The notes under the pieces: generated by a model
Told to the model about the DNA's origin: nothing
What the model saw: only the letters and a program-made list of their open reading frames with translations
Database searches by the model: none
NCBI GenBank assembly: GCA_022925895.1
Contig: JAKSYS010000223.1
Coordinates: forward strand, 1 to 64,000
Direction of reading: 5' to 3'
DNA: 64,000 bases
DNA from: Fragilaria crotonensis
Lineage: Eukaryota > Bacillariophyta > Fragilariophyceae > Fragilariales > Fragilariaceae
Part shown: positions 33,180-45,046 of the stretch, piece by piece
Layout: each line of letters opens with the position of its first letter
Position numbering within the stretch: position 1 is the stretch's first letter
Program-made: the position numbers and the translations under genes

Positions 33180-35500
33180 CCTACAAAAATGTCTATATGT
33201 ATTCGTAGACTTAATTATGTACAGAAAAGTAAGTTTGTTGAAAGTCACAGAAGACAACTACTGTTTATTTACTTTTACATACGCGTTTTTTTAGTTCAGG
33301 TATATGAATTATTTTTATAGTAGGAATACGTAGTGTCTGTTATGTACTTTGAGCAACCAAATATGAATTTTTAATGCGTTGTACGAGTTCAAATATTCAT
33401 AAATACTGCATTAATTCAATTTTGGGTCCTTAGATGTTGTAGGCATTGGCATGTGAAGTTCCCACCATGGAAGCCGTTGGTCCCATCCTTAAGACAGAAT
33501 TCAATGTTGAGTCTGTTGCAAATTTTTCCAACTGCCTTGCCAGTTTTGGAGGCAACAAGATTTGTTGCATTCTTGAAAGGTATGGTATACCCCCTGTCAT
33601 CACCATAGTCCAACAACTGTGTTTACTTGCTTCAAGTTTATGTGCACTTCTTGCTTGGGCAAACGTCAACTAGCTACGCTTAGTCAACTGAGATGCTGAG
33701 CTTTTCTTTGTTCTGAAGCTTGCTGATGACGAGGTAGTGCAATTCGTTGTTACTGGCGACATGATTCTCAAATTGTTGCCGTTGTTGTCTCCTGCAATGT
33801 CTATAACCATATCAATTCATGCCTGAATTGACCTCCTAATTAAGTTGTTATAATTACAGTAGAGAGTCGATAGTGGAATAACTCCATGCAGATTGCAAGC
33901 TTTAATTGCTTGTTGGTGGATGGTGAGTCATTGATGATGGCCTTTCGGATTTTGTGGAATGATTTTGCAATTGATGTTGACTTTGCTGCCACGGTATTGC
34001 ATATAGTAAATACCAATTGTCCGCATCTTCAACATTGCACTGGAGTGTTGGCCAACCAAAAGATAGTACTGACCTGGACACTGGAGCCCTAGTGCCCTGC
34101 TATGCATGAACAGACAAAGAACAGCAAGGCAAGAAGCAGACTTTGTCCTACCTCTTTTTCAACTGGGCTGATGGGGCTCATGCAAGATGAGTTCCTCTGA
34201 TATATTCATGAACTATTGTTATGCTGAAACTGGTGCAACTTAGTCCAGCATTCAGTAAAAGTCAAGCATTTCACAGTGCAGAGCTACAAGGAGGCTTCTT
34301 ATGGAACACACAGTTGTGTGCTTAGTCTTGGAACATGCAAATCTCAGCGCTCTTCCACCACCAACGCTGCGGCAGAGGCATTGGATTAGCTACAGTTGCT
34401 CAAGAGAAGCAAAGTTGCTGATCAAATCTCCCCAGCATCAAGATTACTATATCTTGAATATGAATCAAACAAACTCTGATCATCTTGTTTACCTGGCTAC
34501 TAGTAGCTAGTACTAGCATGATTGTGGCGATTCAAGTGCACATGAGTGAGCAAAGGCCCACGAAAATCTTCTTTATTTGTACCTGAAGATTCTAGAAAAT
34601 ATTGTGGATACTATGTCAACAAGAATCTCAACTTGCCAAACCAAGCACATTGATCGGGAGCCGGGCGAAGTTGTGCCTTGTTGCGTGACACAAACAGAAA
34701 ATGATTTGGGTTGCTGCTGCTGCGTCCATTACAGTTGTTGAGTTGGAGTGTGGGTGTGGAGATTTCAAGGTTGTGGAGCCTTCAACACTACATGACTTTG
34801 ACAAAGCAAGACCCCCTTTGCTTGCCCATCATGCCACTCAATGCAGTGTAACCAAACACTATTTGCATTGAAAACACACCAGCTAGTTTCTTGATCCAGA
34901 GTAATCACTGGTGATTACTTGTTCAGCTTGTGCTGGCCAAGAATGAGGACATGATAAAAGAAAGTGCAAAAACCAACAACTGTTGCTTACTTTGTAGTAA
35001 GAGGTAGAAGTTCCTTGTGTATAGTATCTGTTAGTAGGAATAGCCAGCCATTTGGATGGGCAGTGTGAGGTGTGTTGATGTGGAAAAGCAAGAATTTGTG
35101 ATAAAGTGTACTACTGAGTACAAGGAGATGTGTAAAGCACTGGCATCATTCAACACATGAGCAGAAGCAAGGACTGGGAATTTCTGACAATAAGGACTGA
35201 AGTTGATGATGAAAGGAATGAGATTATGCACATGGCTGACAGGATGACATTGTCATTTGTGTTGATTGGTAGAAAACAGTGTGCAAAAGTGTTTGTGAAG
35301 AGTTGGCATGCTGGCTGGTGATAAACGGTGTTGTCGTACATGTTTGAAAATATGATGAGTGTTATAGTAGAAATGACAAACATGAACATAGTTTTGTGAT
35401 TTTGAAATCATTTTTTGTGACATAACAAATAACGTGTGGTTTTCCTCTATATAGCGGGTCATTCTTTGGTGTTGCTTATATGTTAAAAATGAAACTTTGA
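33180..35500. other. AT-rich region with weak transposase traces
   Basis: No intact gene. A plus-strand stretch at about 34,420-34,480 reads KSPQHQDYYILNMNQTNS, which resembles the NMDQT block of pogo/jerky-like DDE_1 transposases in other diatom sequences, so a very decayed copy may lie between about 33,880 and 35,150. The rest has no signal I can support. Confidence 0.25.
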
Positions 35501-36067
35501 ACGGTGTTCAGTAATTTCCCATCGTTCTTTTTCCTTCGCGCACGTTTTTCTGTTTCGGTAATTTACTGCGTACTACGGTACGCTTCAAGTTGGAATCTGG
35601 GTTGTACCTGGTCGTATACTGTACGACGGGAAATATCACTTCGAAGCATGGTTTTCCCCGAAAAGCTGAATGAAGGCTAAAACGTGCGCTCGATAAGATT
35701 ACTCCGTTTGAAACCTCTATGCAGGAAACCCAGAGTTCTCTGCCCCGTTTGGATGACCCATATTCGATCATTTATTCGCAAGAGACATGCCTACCTGTGC
35801 CAAGAAAAGATTTATATATGCGCTCGTGACTATTTCATATACGTGTCAATGCTTTGTTGGGAGAACTTCAGACTTTTTGGTCCGTTGCTTCTACGTGGCA
35901 GACATAACAAGGTGAAGGTGGACTTCAGTCACTCGTCCAAGGTCGTCGAGTGACCTACTCACAGATGTTAGATCACTGAATTATGTACCCTTCCAAATCA
36001 CAAAAAATCGAATCTCTGGAACTCAGCAACAAGTGAAAATTAGCAAGCGACGTTCCTTCGATTTACC

Positions 36068-36661
36068 ATGCAGATCACGTACCTCTTGCTTCTCGTCCTA
36101 CTGGCATCTGTTACGCTTGTCATGTCTGACGATACCTCTACCTACAGCTTCACCTTCGAAATCGCGATGACTGGGCCTGTAGGCGTGTGTCCCAATGCCG
36201 CCCTGCTCACAGTGGCAACAAGACTTACGAAGAGCGTTGGATTAAACATCAACCAATACTTATACAACCAAGGGTACACAGGTCAAGTCACCAATCTAAC
36301 TCTCACTCCGCAGGGAAGTGAGCGTTTTCTTGGTGAGACAGGTAACTACGAGTCCATAGCCCTGGATTCCTTTATCGATGAACAAAGCAACGATGCTGAA
36401 GTTCGAAAACTCCTTGCCTTGTATACTTGGAAAACGGGGGGTGCTGCTATCTGTCGTCTTTGCCCGCCCCTAGACGCGGATGCAAGACGTGTACTTCGCC
36501 GCCTGCAGACTTCACGCCCTGTTTCAAAGGCAAAGATAAGCGCTTACGTGAATGCCAGAATTACGGGTCCTACTCAGAACCTCATACAGAAGGTCAACAC
36601 CACCACTACCACGTGCAACCCATCTTATGACCAATGGACCTCCACATTCAGTTGGACTTAA
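36068..36661 (+). CDS. Small secreted protein, tandem paralog 1
   Basis: 197 aa, one exon. A clear signal peptide (MQITYLLLLVLLASVTLVMS) precedes a mature part starting DDTSTYSF. The mature protein has few Cys: one near the N-terminal third (VCPNA), a pair in AICRLCPPL, and one near the C-terminus (TCNPSYDQW). Several N-x-T sites (NLT, NTT) suggest N-glycosylation. The stretch LLALYTWKTGGAAICRLC...RRVLRRLQTSR is almost identical to the paralog at 38534. I do not recognise a domain. It is probably a secreted or cell-wall-associated protein. Confidence 0.8.
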   Translation: MQITYLLLLVLLASVTLVMSDDTSTYSFTFEIAMTGPVGVCPNAALLTVATRLTKSVGLNINQYLYNQGYTGQVTNLTLTPQGSERFLGETGNYESIALDSFIDEQSNDAEVRKLLALYTWKTGGAAICRLCPPLDADARRVLRRLQTSRPVSKAKISAYVNARITGPTQNLIQKVNTTTTTCNPSYDQWTSTFSWT

Positions 36662-38533
36662 ACTCTAAAGCCCACTCGTATTTGAAAATACAAGATATAA
36701 AAAAGAAAGCTTTACCTTGTCGTTTACCACCGTAGCATAGGCCTTATGCCGTACATCACACTCGTACGTCGTATGGATATCGAAACTCAACAAAAGTGCC
36801 GATCAAGATATCAAGATTCTTGACTTGACACTTTTTTCCGCGTAGTGTCTTCATAAACACAAAATATCGCACCGTTGAAGTCATCCGCAAGGGAACTCAA
36901 ACCTGCTGGTCGCGGAGTCGGGTCGGGAAGTAGATGAAACACGAGAAACCGAAAGCTGGCTCGATGAGAACTGCGAACAACAGCACCGCGGAAACAAGAA
37001 GAAAAGAAGGCCGGATACATTTGGATCAATCGCGAATGTGCGTCCACGGAGCCTGGCACCATTCTTGCATTGGCTGTGCGTCCGCGAGGTTAGTGAACGC
37101 AGCTCTATTACCAGACAGCTGGATCCTGGATCGGCTATGGAAATCTTCACGTCCATATCATCAAGTAGAAGCTCGTGAATTTATGAGAGTGCCTTGGTGA
37201 CAATGAACGGACACAAAATGCAGCTTTCTCACTTTGACAGTCTCCTTTCATCGGCTGACACCGTGTCAAGCATGTATACGGTCAAACTTGACCAGAGATC
37301 GGTTCATGGATCTCAGCCTCGCATACGTATGGACCACATCAATACCCGACTACGGTAGGCAGTGCTCTGTGCGAGGACGAAACTGTAGGTTGACACTCGT
37401 CCCAAAAGAAAGCAACCGGTGATCAAAGCACGTCGATTGGCGACCGTTCCGATGATTCGTCAATACCCCGTCGGCACTGTTGCGTGCAAGTTTACCAGGA
37501 CGGAAATGTAAGTGTCAATTCGTTCCAAGAGACCACAATCGGTGATCAAGCCCAGTTCGGTTGGCGACCGTGCCCCGTTGATTTTGGGTTTGTCTCTTGA
37601 AACAATTCGCATTTGGCTGCTGGACTGTGGGTCTATCGAGACATGTGTGCACTTTCCTCTGAAGAAACGCCAAGCCTTCTCCGTTCGAGCTAGTGCTGTA
37701 ATGTCATGGTATACTCAAAGGCCGATCCACCGAATCAGGGCATAACCTGACTTACATCAAGTGCCGTAATGATTGGCTCATGGGGAATTGCACTTTGGTA
37801 TCCAAGGCGAATATCAAGACTGTTTTAAGCGAGGACACTTGCATGCTTAGGTCGACCCTGAAATCGACGCCATTCAGAGCGCCAGAACACGGACGGGACG
37901 CATTGCATTGTACCTTCTCCGCCAGACTCTGAAACGTATGATGCCATCGTCTGTCCGTGACCTTGGTGCTCACTCATCATGAGTTGCAAAGATGTCTCAT
38001 GGAAATCGAAGCGAAACGCGAAACCGCGATTGGTGCCTTCGGGTGGTGCAGAAGCTGGAATCGGGGTTCTGGAGATATCAGATGCGTCATTGGGTTTTCT
38101 CCGGAAAACGTCACGAAGGCTAAAAACGTGCACGCTATAGAAGAGTTTTCTGACTGCCTACTGCCTACTGCCTACTGCCTATACGCATGAAAGCCATTTG
38201 GTGGTTTGCATTTTCCATGTTTGATTGTCCTGTAAATGGAGAAGCTTACTGAGATGTACACTCAAATACACTATTGGAAAGACACTTCGGATGACCCAAT
38301 GTCAATCATTTATTATTCGAAAGAGACATCCGATGGTGTGCAATGTAACAATACATATCCGCTCCTAAGTACGAGTAACTGCAATGTGAGAACGTTTTGT
38401 TCCTGGAGTCTGGGTCATTACTCGAGCATCTTCGCTCCCTACACTCCGAAACACTCACACAAACGTACTCGATTGCCTGCAACTCGACTACAACTGAAAG
38501 GTTTCAACCGAAGTTCATTCGATAGAGTTTACC

Positions 38534-39130
38534 ATGCGGATCACATACCTCTTGCTTCAAGTCCTACTGGCATCTGTTACCCTTGTCATGTCAGTCGATA
38601 CCTCTACCTACGGCTTCACGTTCGAACTCGCGATGACTGGTCCAGAAGGCGCGTGTTCCGACACCGACCTGGACACAGTAGCAACAAAACTTACAAACCA
38701 AGTGGGATTTACCATTAACCTATTCTTTTCCAGTCAAGGGTACCCAGGTCAAGTCACCAATATAACTCTCGCTCCGCGGGGAAAGGCGCGTCTCCTTGGT
38801 GAGGCAGATAACTACGAGGCCACAGCCATGGATGCATTTGTCGATGAACAACAAAGCAACGATGAGGGATTGCGAGAACTCCTTGCCTTGTATACTTGGA
38901 AGACGGGGGGTGCTGCTATCTGTCGTCTTTGTCCGCCCCTAGACGCGGATGCAAGACGTGTACTTCGCCGCCTGCAGACTTCACGCACTGTTTCAAAGTC
39001 GAAGATCAGCGATTTCTTGAATTCCAGAATCACAACTCCTACTCAATTCCTCATAAAAAGGCTCAACACCACGAATACCGCGTGCAACGAATCTTATGAG
39101 GAATGGACCACCACATTCAGTTGGACTTGA
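38534..39130 (+). CDS. Small secreted protein, tandem paralog 2
   Basis: 198 aa, with the same layout as the gene at 36068: signal peptide (MRITYLLLQVLLASVTLVMS), mature start VDTSTYGF, AICRLCPPL motif and a final EEWTTTFSWT. Its Cys positions match those of the paralog. Differences are spread over the N-terminal two-thirds and the last 35 residues. The central block of about 110 bp at 38,880-38,990 differs from its partner by only about two bases, which suggests recent gene conversion. It lies about 1.15 kb upstream of the copia insertion, which spares the coding region. The function is unknown. Confidence 0.8.
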   Translation: MRITYLLLQVLLASVTLVMSVDTSTYGFTFELAMTGPEGACSDTDLDTVATKLTNQVGFTINLFFSSQGYPGQVTNITLAPRGKARLLGEADNYEATAMDAFVDEQQSNDEGLRELLALYTWKTGGAAICRLCPPLDADARRVLRRLQTSRTVSKSKISDFLNSRITTPTQFLIKRLNTTNTACNESYEEWTTTFSWT

Positions 39131-40281
39131 ACTCTGAGGCCCACTTGGAAGCAACAAAAACAAGGCTAAAGTTTAATAGTTTAACTCCATAGCACAGGCT
39201 CATGCCGTAAAATGAAACTCATACGTCGCATGTATTGAAACTCGAAACACAACAAAATTGCAAATCAAGACGACCAGATTCTTGACTTTGTAAAGGCTTT
39301 TTGCCCGTTGTGTCGCCACCAGCACAAAATATTGCACCTTTGTCACAGACGCGTGCTGTGGATCGCACCGTGGACATCATCAACAAAGGAACTCCAACCG
39401 TGCTAGTATTCGCCGAATCGAGACTCGGGTAACAATAGGATGCAACAAGACAGAGTGAACGTGGACTCGACGAGAATAGCGAACAAAAGCGCCGCAAAAC
39501 AAGAAAAAAGTAAGAAGGTCGCTCACTTTGACACCCCCAAATGGACTACCGCGGAGCCAGAGCACCCGTCTTGCTTGGTTGTTCCTCCGCGAGCTAAGTG
39601 AACCCAGCGCATATACCAGACACCCGGATTTGCTATGAAAAAATGTTGTCGTTCGTTTCAAAAGAAGGTGCTCGTGAGATTATGAGAGCACACTTGTGAT
39701 AACGAAAGGTCAATGAGAAAGCTCACTCACTTGGACAGCCTCCTTGAATCGGCTGACATGTGTCAAGAATGAGGATGGTCAAGCCTGACCAGAGATCGGT
39801 GCATGGATCTCAGCCTCGCGTACGTGTGGATCACGTGAATACCCTAGGCAATGCTCTGTACGAGTATACCAGGAGGTGCAACATCGTTCCAACCGAAAGC
39901 TACTGCTGATCAAAGGACTCCGATTGCCAACCGTCCCATTGATTTTGGTTTATCACTTGAAACGATTTTCGCATTTGACAAGCCCCGCTGAACTGTGCGT
40001 CTATCGAAACATTGTGCACTTTCTTCTGAAGCTTGAAATTTGAGTTATGTCGCGCGTTGAAAAGGCCAAGTCTCCACCGAACGAGTTTGTGAACTCTTGG
40101 AAGACGGAGGTCGATCGGACGAATCAGCACATTAGCTGGCTTACATCAACTGTCGTAATGTGCGGTACACCTGACGAATTGCAGTGTGCTGTTTCAAGCC
40201 AGGACGCGTACTGTACACTGTACATCCTCCTTGACGAAGTCGCAGGAACGCAATCCTTTAGACCTACCATTTCGACAAGTT

Positions 40282-40584
40282 TGTTGAGAATAAGAAGCGT
40301 ACTGGCACGGATGACGGTGTTTCTACGGAAGAAGACAACAGTACGGATATCGTTTTACTAGAAGAACTACCGAGTGAAACGTGGGTAGACGTCGTAAAGA
40401 AAGGTAAGGCTCGGAGCGCGAGTAAAAAGGAGAGTTGTGTTTCGAGAGATCATTCTCTCGAAACAATCCAGTAGTAGAAGACTAGTTACATTGACTTTCT
40501 TCATCTTCCGTTGTAGCGCCCCTCGCATCAGAGTTACCCTAGATTCAACGTCTACGGTGGTGCGGAGTAGCGAACAATCCAACA
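40282..40584 (+). repeat. 5' LTR of the copia element (303 bp)
   Basis: Begins TGTTGAGAATAAG and ends CAATCCAACA. By eye it is identical to 50440-50742. It contains a perfect hairpin around 40440-40463 (TTTCGAGAGA...TCTCTCGAAA). Confidence 0.92.
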
Positions 40585-43500
40585 TTGTTTCGAGAGAAAA
40601 GCAAGTACAGAAACAGACCCGATACGAAGTATTTATGGACGAAGAGGAGGAACGAGATCTCATCAACGAACTGGAAGCCCTGAACCTCCGCACCACTGAA
40701 ATCATCGAACGGTTGGCAGCGCGGGACGTCGGGAAGCAGAATCGCAGGGGAGCGACGAAAACTCACCAAGAGGTACTCGCCGTACCTGTCACCTCGGTCA
40801 CCTCTGCCGGCAACTCAGCCGTCCCGTCCGTCAACGGACTGAGGAAAGGAGACCGCGTCCGGATCAAGAACAAGGTTATCAAACCCGCGACCTGGCCCGT
40901 CGAGAGGCCCTGGATAAAGGAAGAAGCGAGACGAGCTACGATAACCAAAGTCACCAGAGATCAAATCCACTTCGTGACCGACAACGGAACCAGAACTTGG
41001 AGGGCCCCAAACAATCTTGAACGAATCGAATAACACGAGAACGCAGCATGAGTGCCTCCGTAAACACGGCAGCGGCCTCCGCCGTCAGTAGCATCACCGA
41101 CGCAACGAGGACAGGCGGACGATCCGCCGGAGGGCGAGGTCGCGGAGGGCGACGCAACCGTACTAGTGGGACCGGCGGCACCGGCCGCAGCTCCGCGGGT
41201 CGAAGAACCAGTACTTTCAAGGGTGCTACCGCGGAGATGAATGCGAATGTTTTTGAGTGTTTTGAAGAACACGGAGACCGCCGTCAGTACGCGAAAACCA
41301 TCGAGGCCCTTGAAGGGTACATGAAGAAGACGATGAAGTATTCGGAAGATCTGGCCCCCTTGTTTGCACCGGAGATGTCCTTGCCGCGAGTAACATATCC
41401 AAGAGACCCGGGACCGAACCCCAGCAGAGTGGAAGAGGCCATTTGGAATGAAGAAACAAGGGAGTACGTGAAACGTGCTCGAGCCCTCATCGGGAACCTC
41501 GCGACCGGAATGGCAGTCATATGGGGACAATGCAGCGAAGCAATGAAGTCCAAAGTCAAGTCCCACGGCCAGTTTGCCGAGAAATGGGCCGAAAACGACT
41601 GCGCATGGTTACTCCGTGAAATCAGAGCCGTCACACTCCAATTCGACGAAAAGAAAAACCCTTTCATGTCCCTTTGGATGCCAGAGCCAGCTTCCTGAAC
41701 TGCAAGCAGGGCCAGACTCAGTCTGCAGACGAATACATGGCCGAAATGAAAACGTGGATTGATAACATCGAGTATCATGGTGGGACGATCTCGGAGAATC
41801 CCACCCTTATTGCCGAAGTCGACTCCGCTGGCAACGCCCGCTCTATCGAGGTCCGATCCGCGATGGCTCGGGACCGCACCATTGCCACAGCGTTCATACG
41901 CAACGCCGACCCAACGAGATACGGGACTCTTATCACGGAGCTATCCAATCAATACGCCCATGGAAAGGACGAGTACCCGGCTGATTTAACGTCGGCCTAC
42001 GGTTTGCTTGTGAATTACACGACCCCCACGAACGCATCAAGAGGGGGCGGACGAAACGACAACGCAAGCGCTTCGCCTCGTTCTCCAAACCCCGAAACTA
42101 GTGCCATGACGTTTGTGCAGTGCGCCGTCGTGGCCGGAACCAACGGGGTCACCCACGAGGGCATCACGTGTTTCAACTGCAACAACATGGGACACTATTC
42201 AGTCGATTGCCCTGAGCCGCGAAACACTCCTACGACTACGGGAACTACGTTGACCCAAGCGGCCTACGTGCTCGCCCAGACCGGCGCCCCCGGGATCCAT
42301 CCGGACTGGGTACTATTGGATTCTCAATCGACGGTATCTGTGTTTAAAAACGCAGCCATGCTCACGAACATTCGACGCAGTCCTCACGTTCTTCGGGCAA
42401 TCACGAATGGTGGCCATCAGGACTCGCGCCTCCTTGGAGACTTCCCGAACCTCGGTCCGGTTTGGTATAACAGTGAGTCCATTGCCAACATTCTCTCTTT
42501 GTCTGAGGTCCGCAAGGTGTGCCGTGTAACTATGGACACCGGCCGCGAGGCTGCCATGTGTGTGCATAGACTTGATGGGTCTATCATGAAGTTCACTGAA
42601 GACAGCAACGGTCTATATGTTTTTGTGCCTAATTCTAGTGCCGACGTTACTGGTTACACCCTCGTCTCCACCGTAGCCGAAAACAAACGCATGTTCACCC
42701 CGCGAGAGATTCGGAACGCCGACCTCGCCCGTGACCTGTATCGAAAGATCGGCAGACCAAACGAAGCCGAGTTTCAGTCGATCCTACGCCGCAACTTGAT
42801 TCGGAATTGCCCCGTCACGCCTGACGACGCGAGACGCGCCCTGATCATCTACGGGCCTGACATTGCTGCCCTCAAGGGTAAGACGACGCACGCGCCTCCC
42901 GCTCCGCGCGCGCCAACGTTCGTTGCAGTGCCTTTACCGGCACCGGTCCTCCTGCACCACCGAAACGTTACATTGTGCGTCGATCTATTTTTTGTCCAAG
43001 GCCTCCCTTTCTTTCACACCATCTCGCGCGACATTGGATTTCGCACCGTTGCCCCAATTACCGATCGCCGCCAACCAACCTTATGGCGCGAGTTACAAGC
43101 AGTGCTTCGAGTCTATCGTGATCGCGGCCTCACGATTTGTGACGTCCATTGTGATCACGAGTTCGAGTGCCTCCGTCCTTCACTGCTGCCCATTGTTATG
43201 AACGTCGTCCCGACCGATAGCCATGTTGGGGAAGTTGAACGCTCCATTCGCACCATCAAGGAGCGATTACGCGCCTGTGCCCACGGCCTCCCGTTCAAAC
43301 GCCTGCCTCGCCTCCTCATCACTCACATGGTTTCCGACGTCGTCCGTTGCCTTAATCAATTCCCTTTCCGGCACGGTGTTTCCGCCACACTCAGCCCAAC
43401 CACCATTGTCACCGGTGCCGGCCTCCCGGACTATCGTGCACTGACCCTCGAATTTGGGTCCTATGTGCAGGTGTTTGAAGACAACTCGCCGACCAACACC

Positions 43501-45046
43501 ACCCGTGCCCGATCCCTCGGCGCCATCGCGCTCACGCCAACCGGTAACGCTCAAGGCGATTACCATTTCTTGTCCCTGGCCTCCGGCGCTCTCATTTCGC
43601 GTCATCAATGGACCGCGGTCCCCATGACCGACGCCACTATCGCTCGTGTAGAAGCCCTCGCCAAACACGAGGGGCTTCCCCCCCTTCAGGCCCGTGGCCT
43701 CGTCGTTGAATGGCGGCCTGATATGCCCATCGATGACGACGAATATGATCGCGATTATGACAGCGACTCCGACGATGACGCCGGGGACGACCCTTTTCCC
43801 CCCGACGAGTACCCTGCCGTCGACGATGCCGAACTCGCCGACCTCCTCGCCGATGTCCCTCCGCTTATCAATGCACCTGCCGCGGCTCTACCTGCGTTGG
43901 TCCAAGGAGCGCCGGACGCGTACGAGGACATCGATATTGGAGGTAACGGAGGTAACGAGGACATCGATATTGACCTACCTCCCGGTGACGCCTACGCCTA
44001 CGAGGACAACGACGACATGGCGTTCGAAGACCACGCCGAACGTACCGAGGACGCTCAGGACCACATCCCGCAAAACGAAGAACGAGCGGACGCCGATAAC
44101 TTGGATGAAGACCAAGGAGCGCCACCACACGAAGCCGATAACTTGGATGAAGACCAAGGAGCGCCACCGCAGGACGACCAACCCCTGGAGGAAGATCAAG
44201 GAGCGGACGAGGCTCAAGGAGCGGACCAGGCACACTATCAGCTTCGACCACGAAACGCCAGACAAGCGAACAGTTTTCGGAGTGTAATCGACCAACCCCA
44301 CAGCAACCAGTCGTACTACCCGCCCGTCCAGCTCTTCCAGAACGGACACGTAAACAGACAGGTCATATTTCGCTACGTATTAGCGCAGATGTCAGCTAAG
44401 GCAGCAATCCGACAACATGGAAAAGTTGCAGAGGACGCCCTCCTGGCTGAATTTTCTCAAATGCAGGACCTCACGGTGTACGAACCCATCGACCCAGCGA
44501 CGTTGACAAGGGAACAAAAGCGAATGGCACTAAGGGCCATCAACCTCGTACAACAGAAGCGATGCGGGCGGTTCAAGGGAAGGACAGTGGCAGACGGACG
44601 CCCGCAACGAAACCTCTACGACAAATCGGAAACCGCGTCGCCGACGGTGTCCACGGACGCGCTACTCCTCACCATCCTGATCGATGCGTACGAACGACGT
44701 GATGTCGGGACGGCGGACATAGTCGGTGCCTACCTTAAAGCCCAAATGGATGATTTTGTACTAATGAAATTCACCGGTGAGTCCGTCGACATTCTGTGCA
44801 AAATGGATCCGAAGTATTTGAACTTTGTGACCATGGAAGGAAACACGAAGGTTGTGTATGTCCGATTTGTGAAGGCTATATACGGATGCGTAAAGTCCGC
44901 CCTACTATGGTATGGCTGGTTTCACCCTCAACCCTCCTCGCGTATGCCTTGGTATAAAACGTACGACGCATACATTATCCCAGAGTAAAATTCCGCCGAA
45001 TAATTCTGCAATCCGTATCTTTTATAAATCCATACAATTATCGCTC

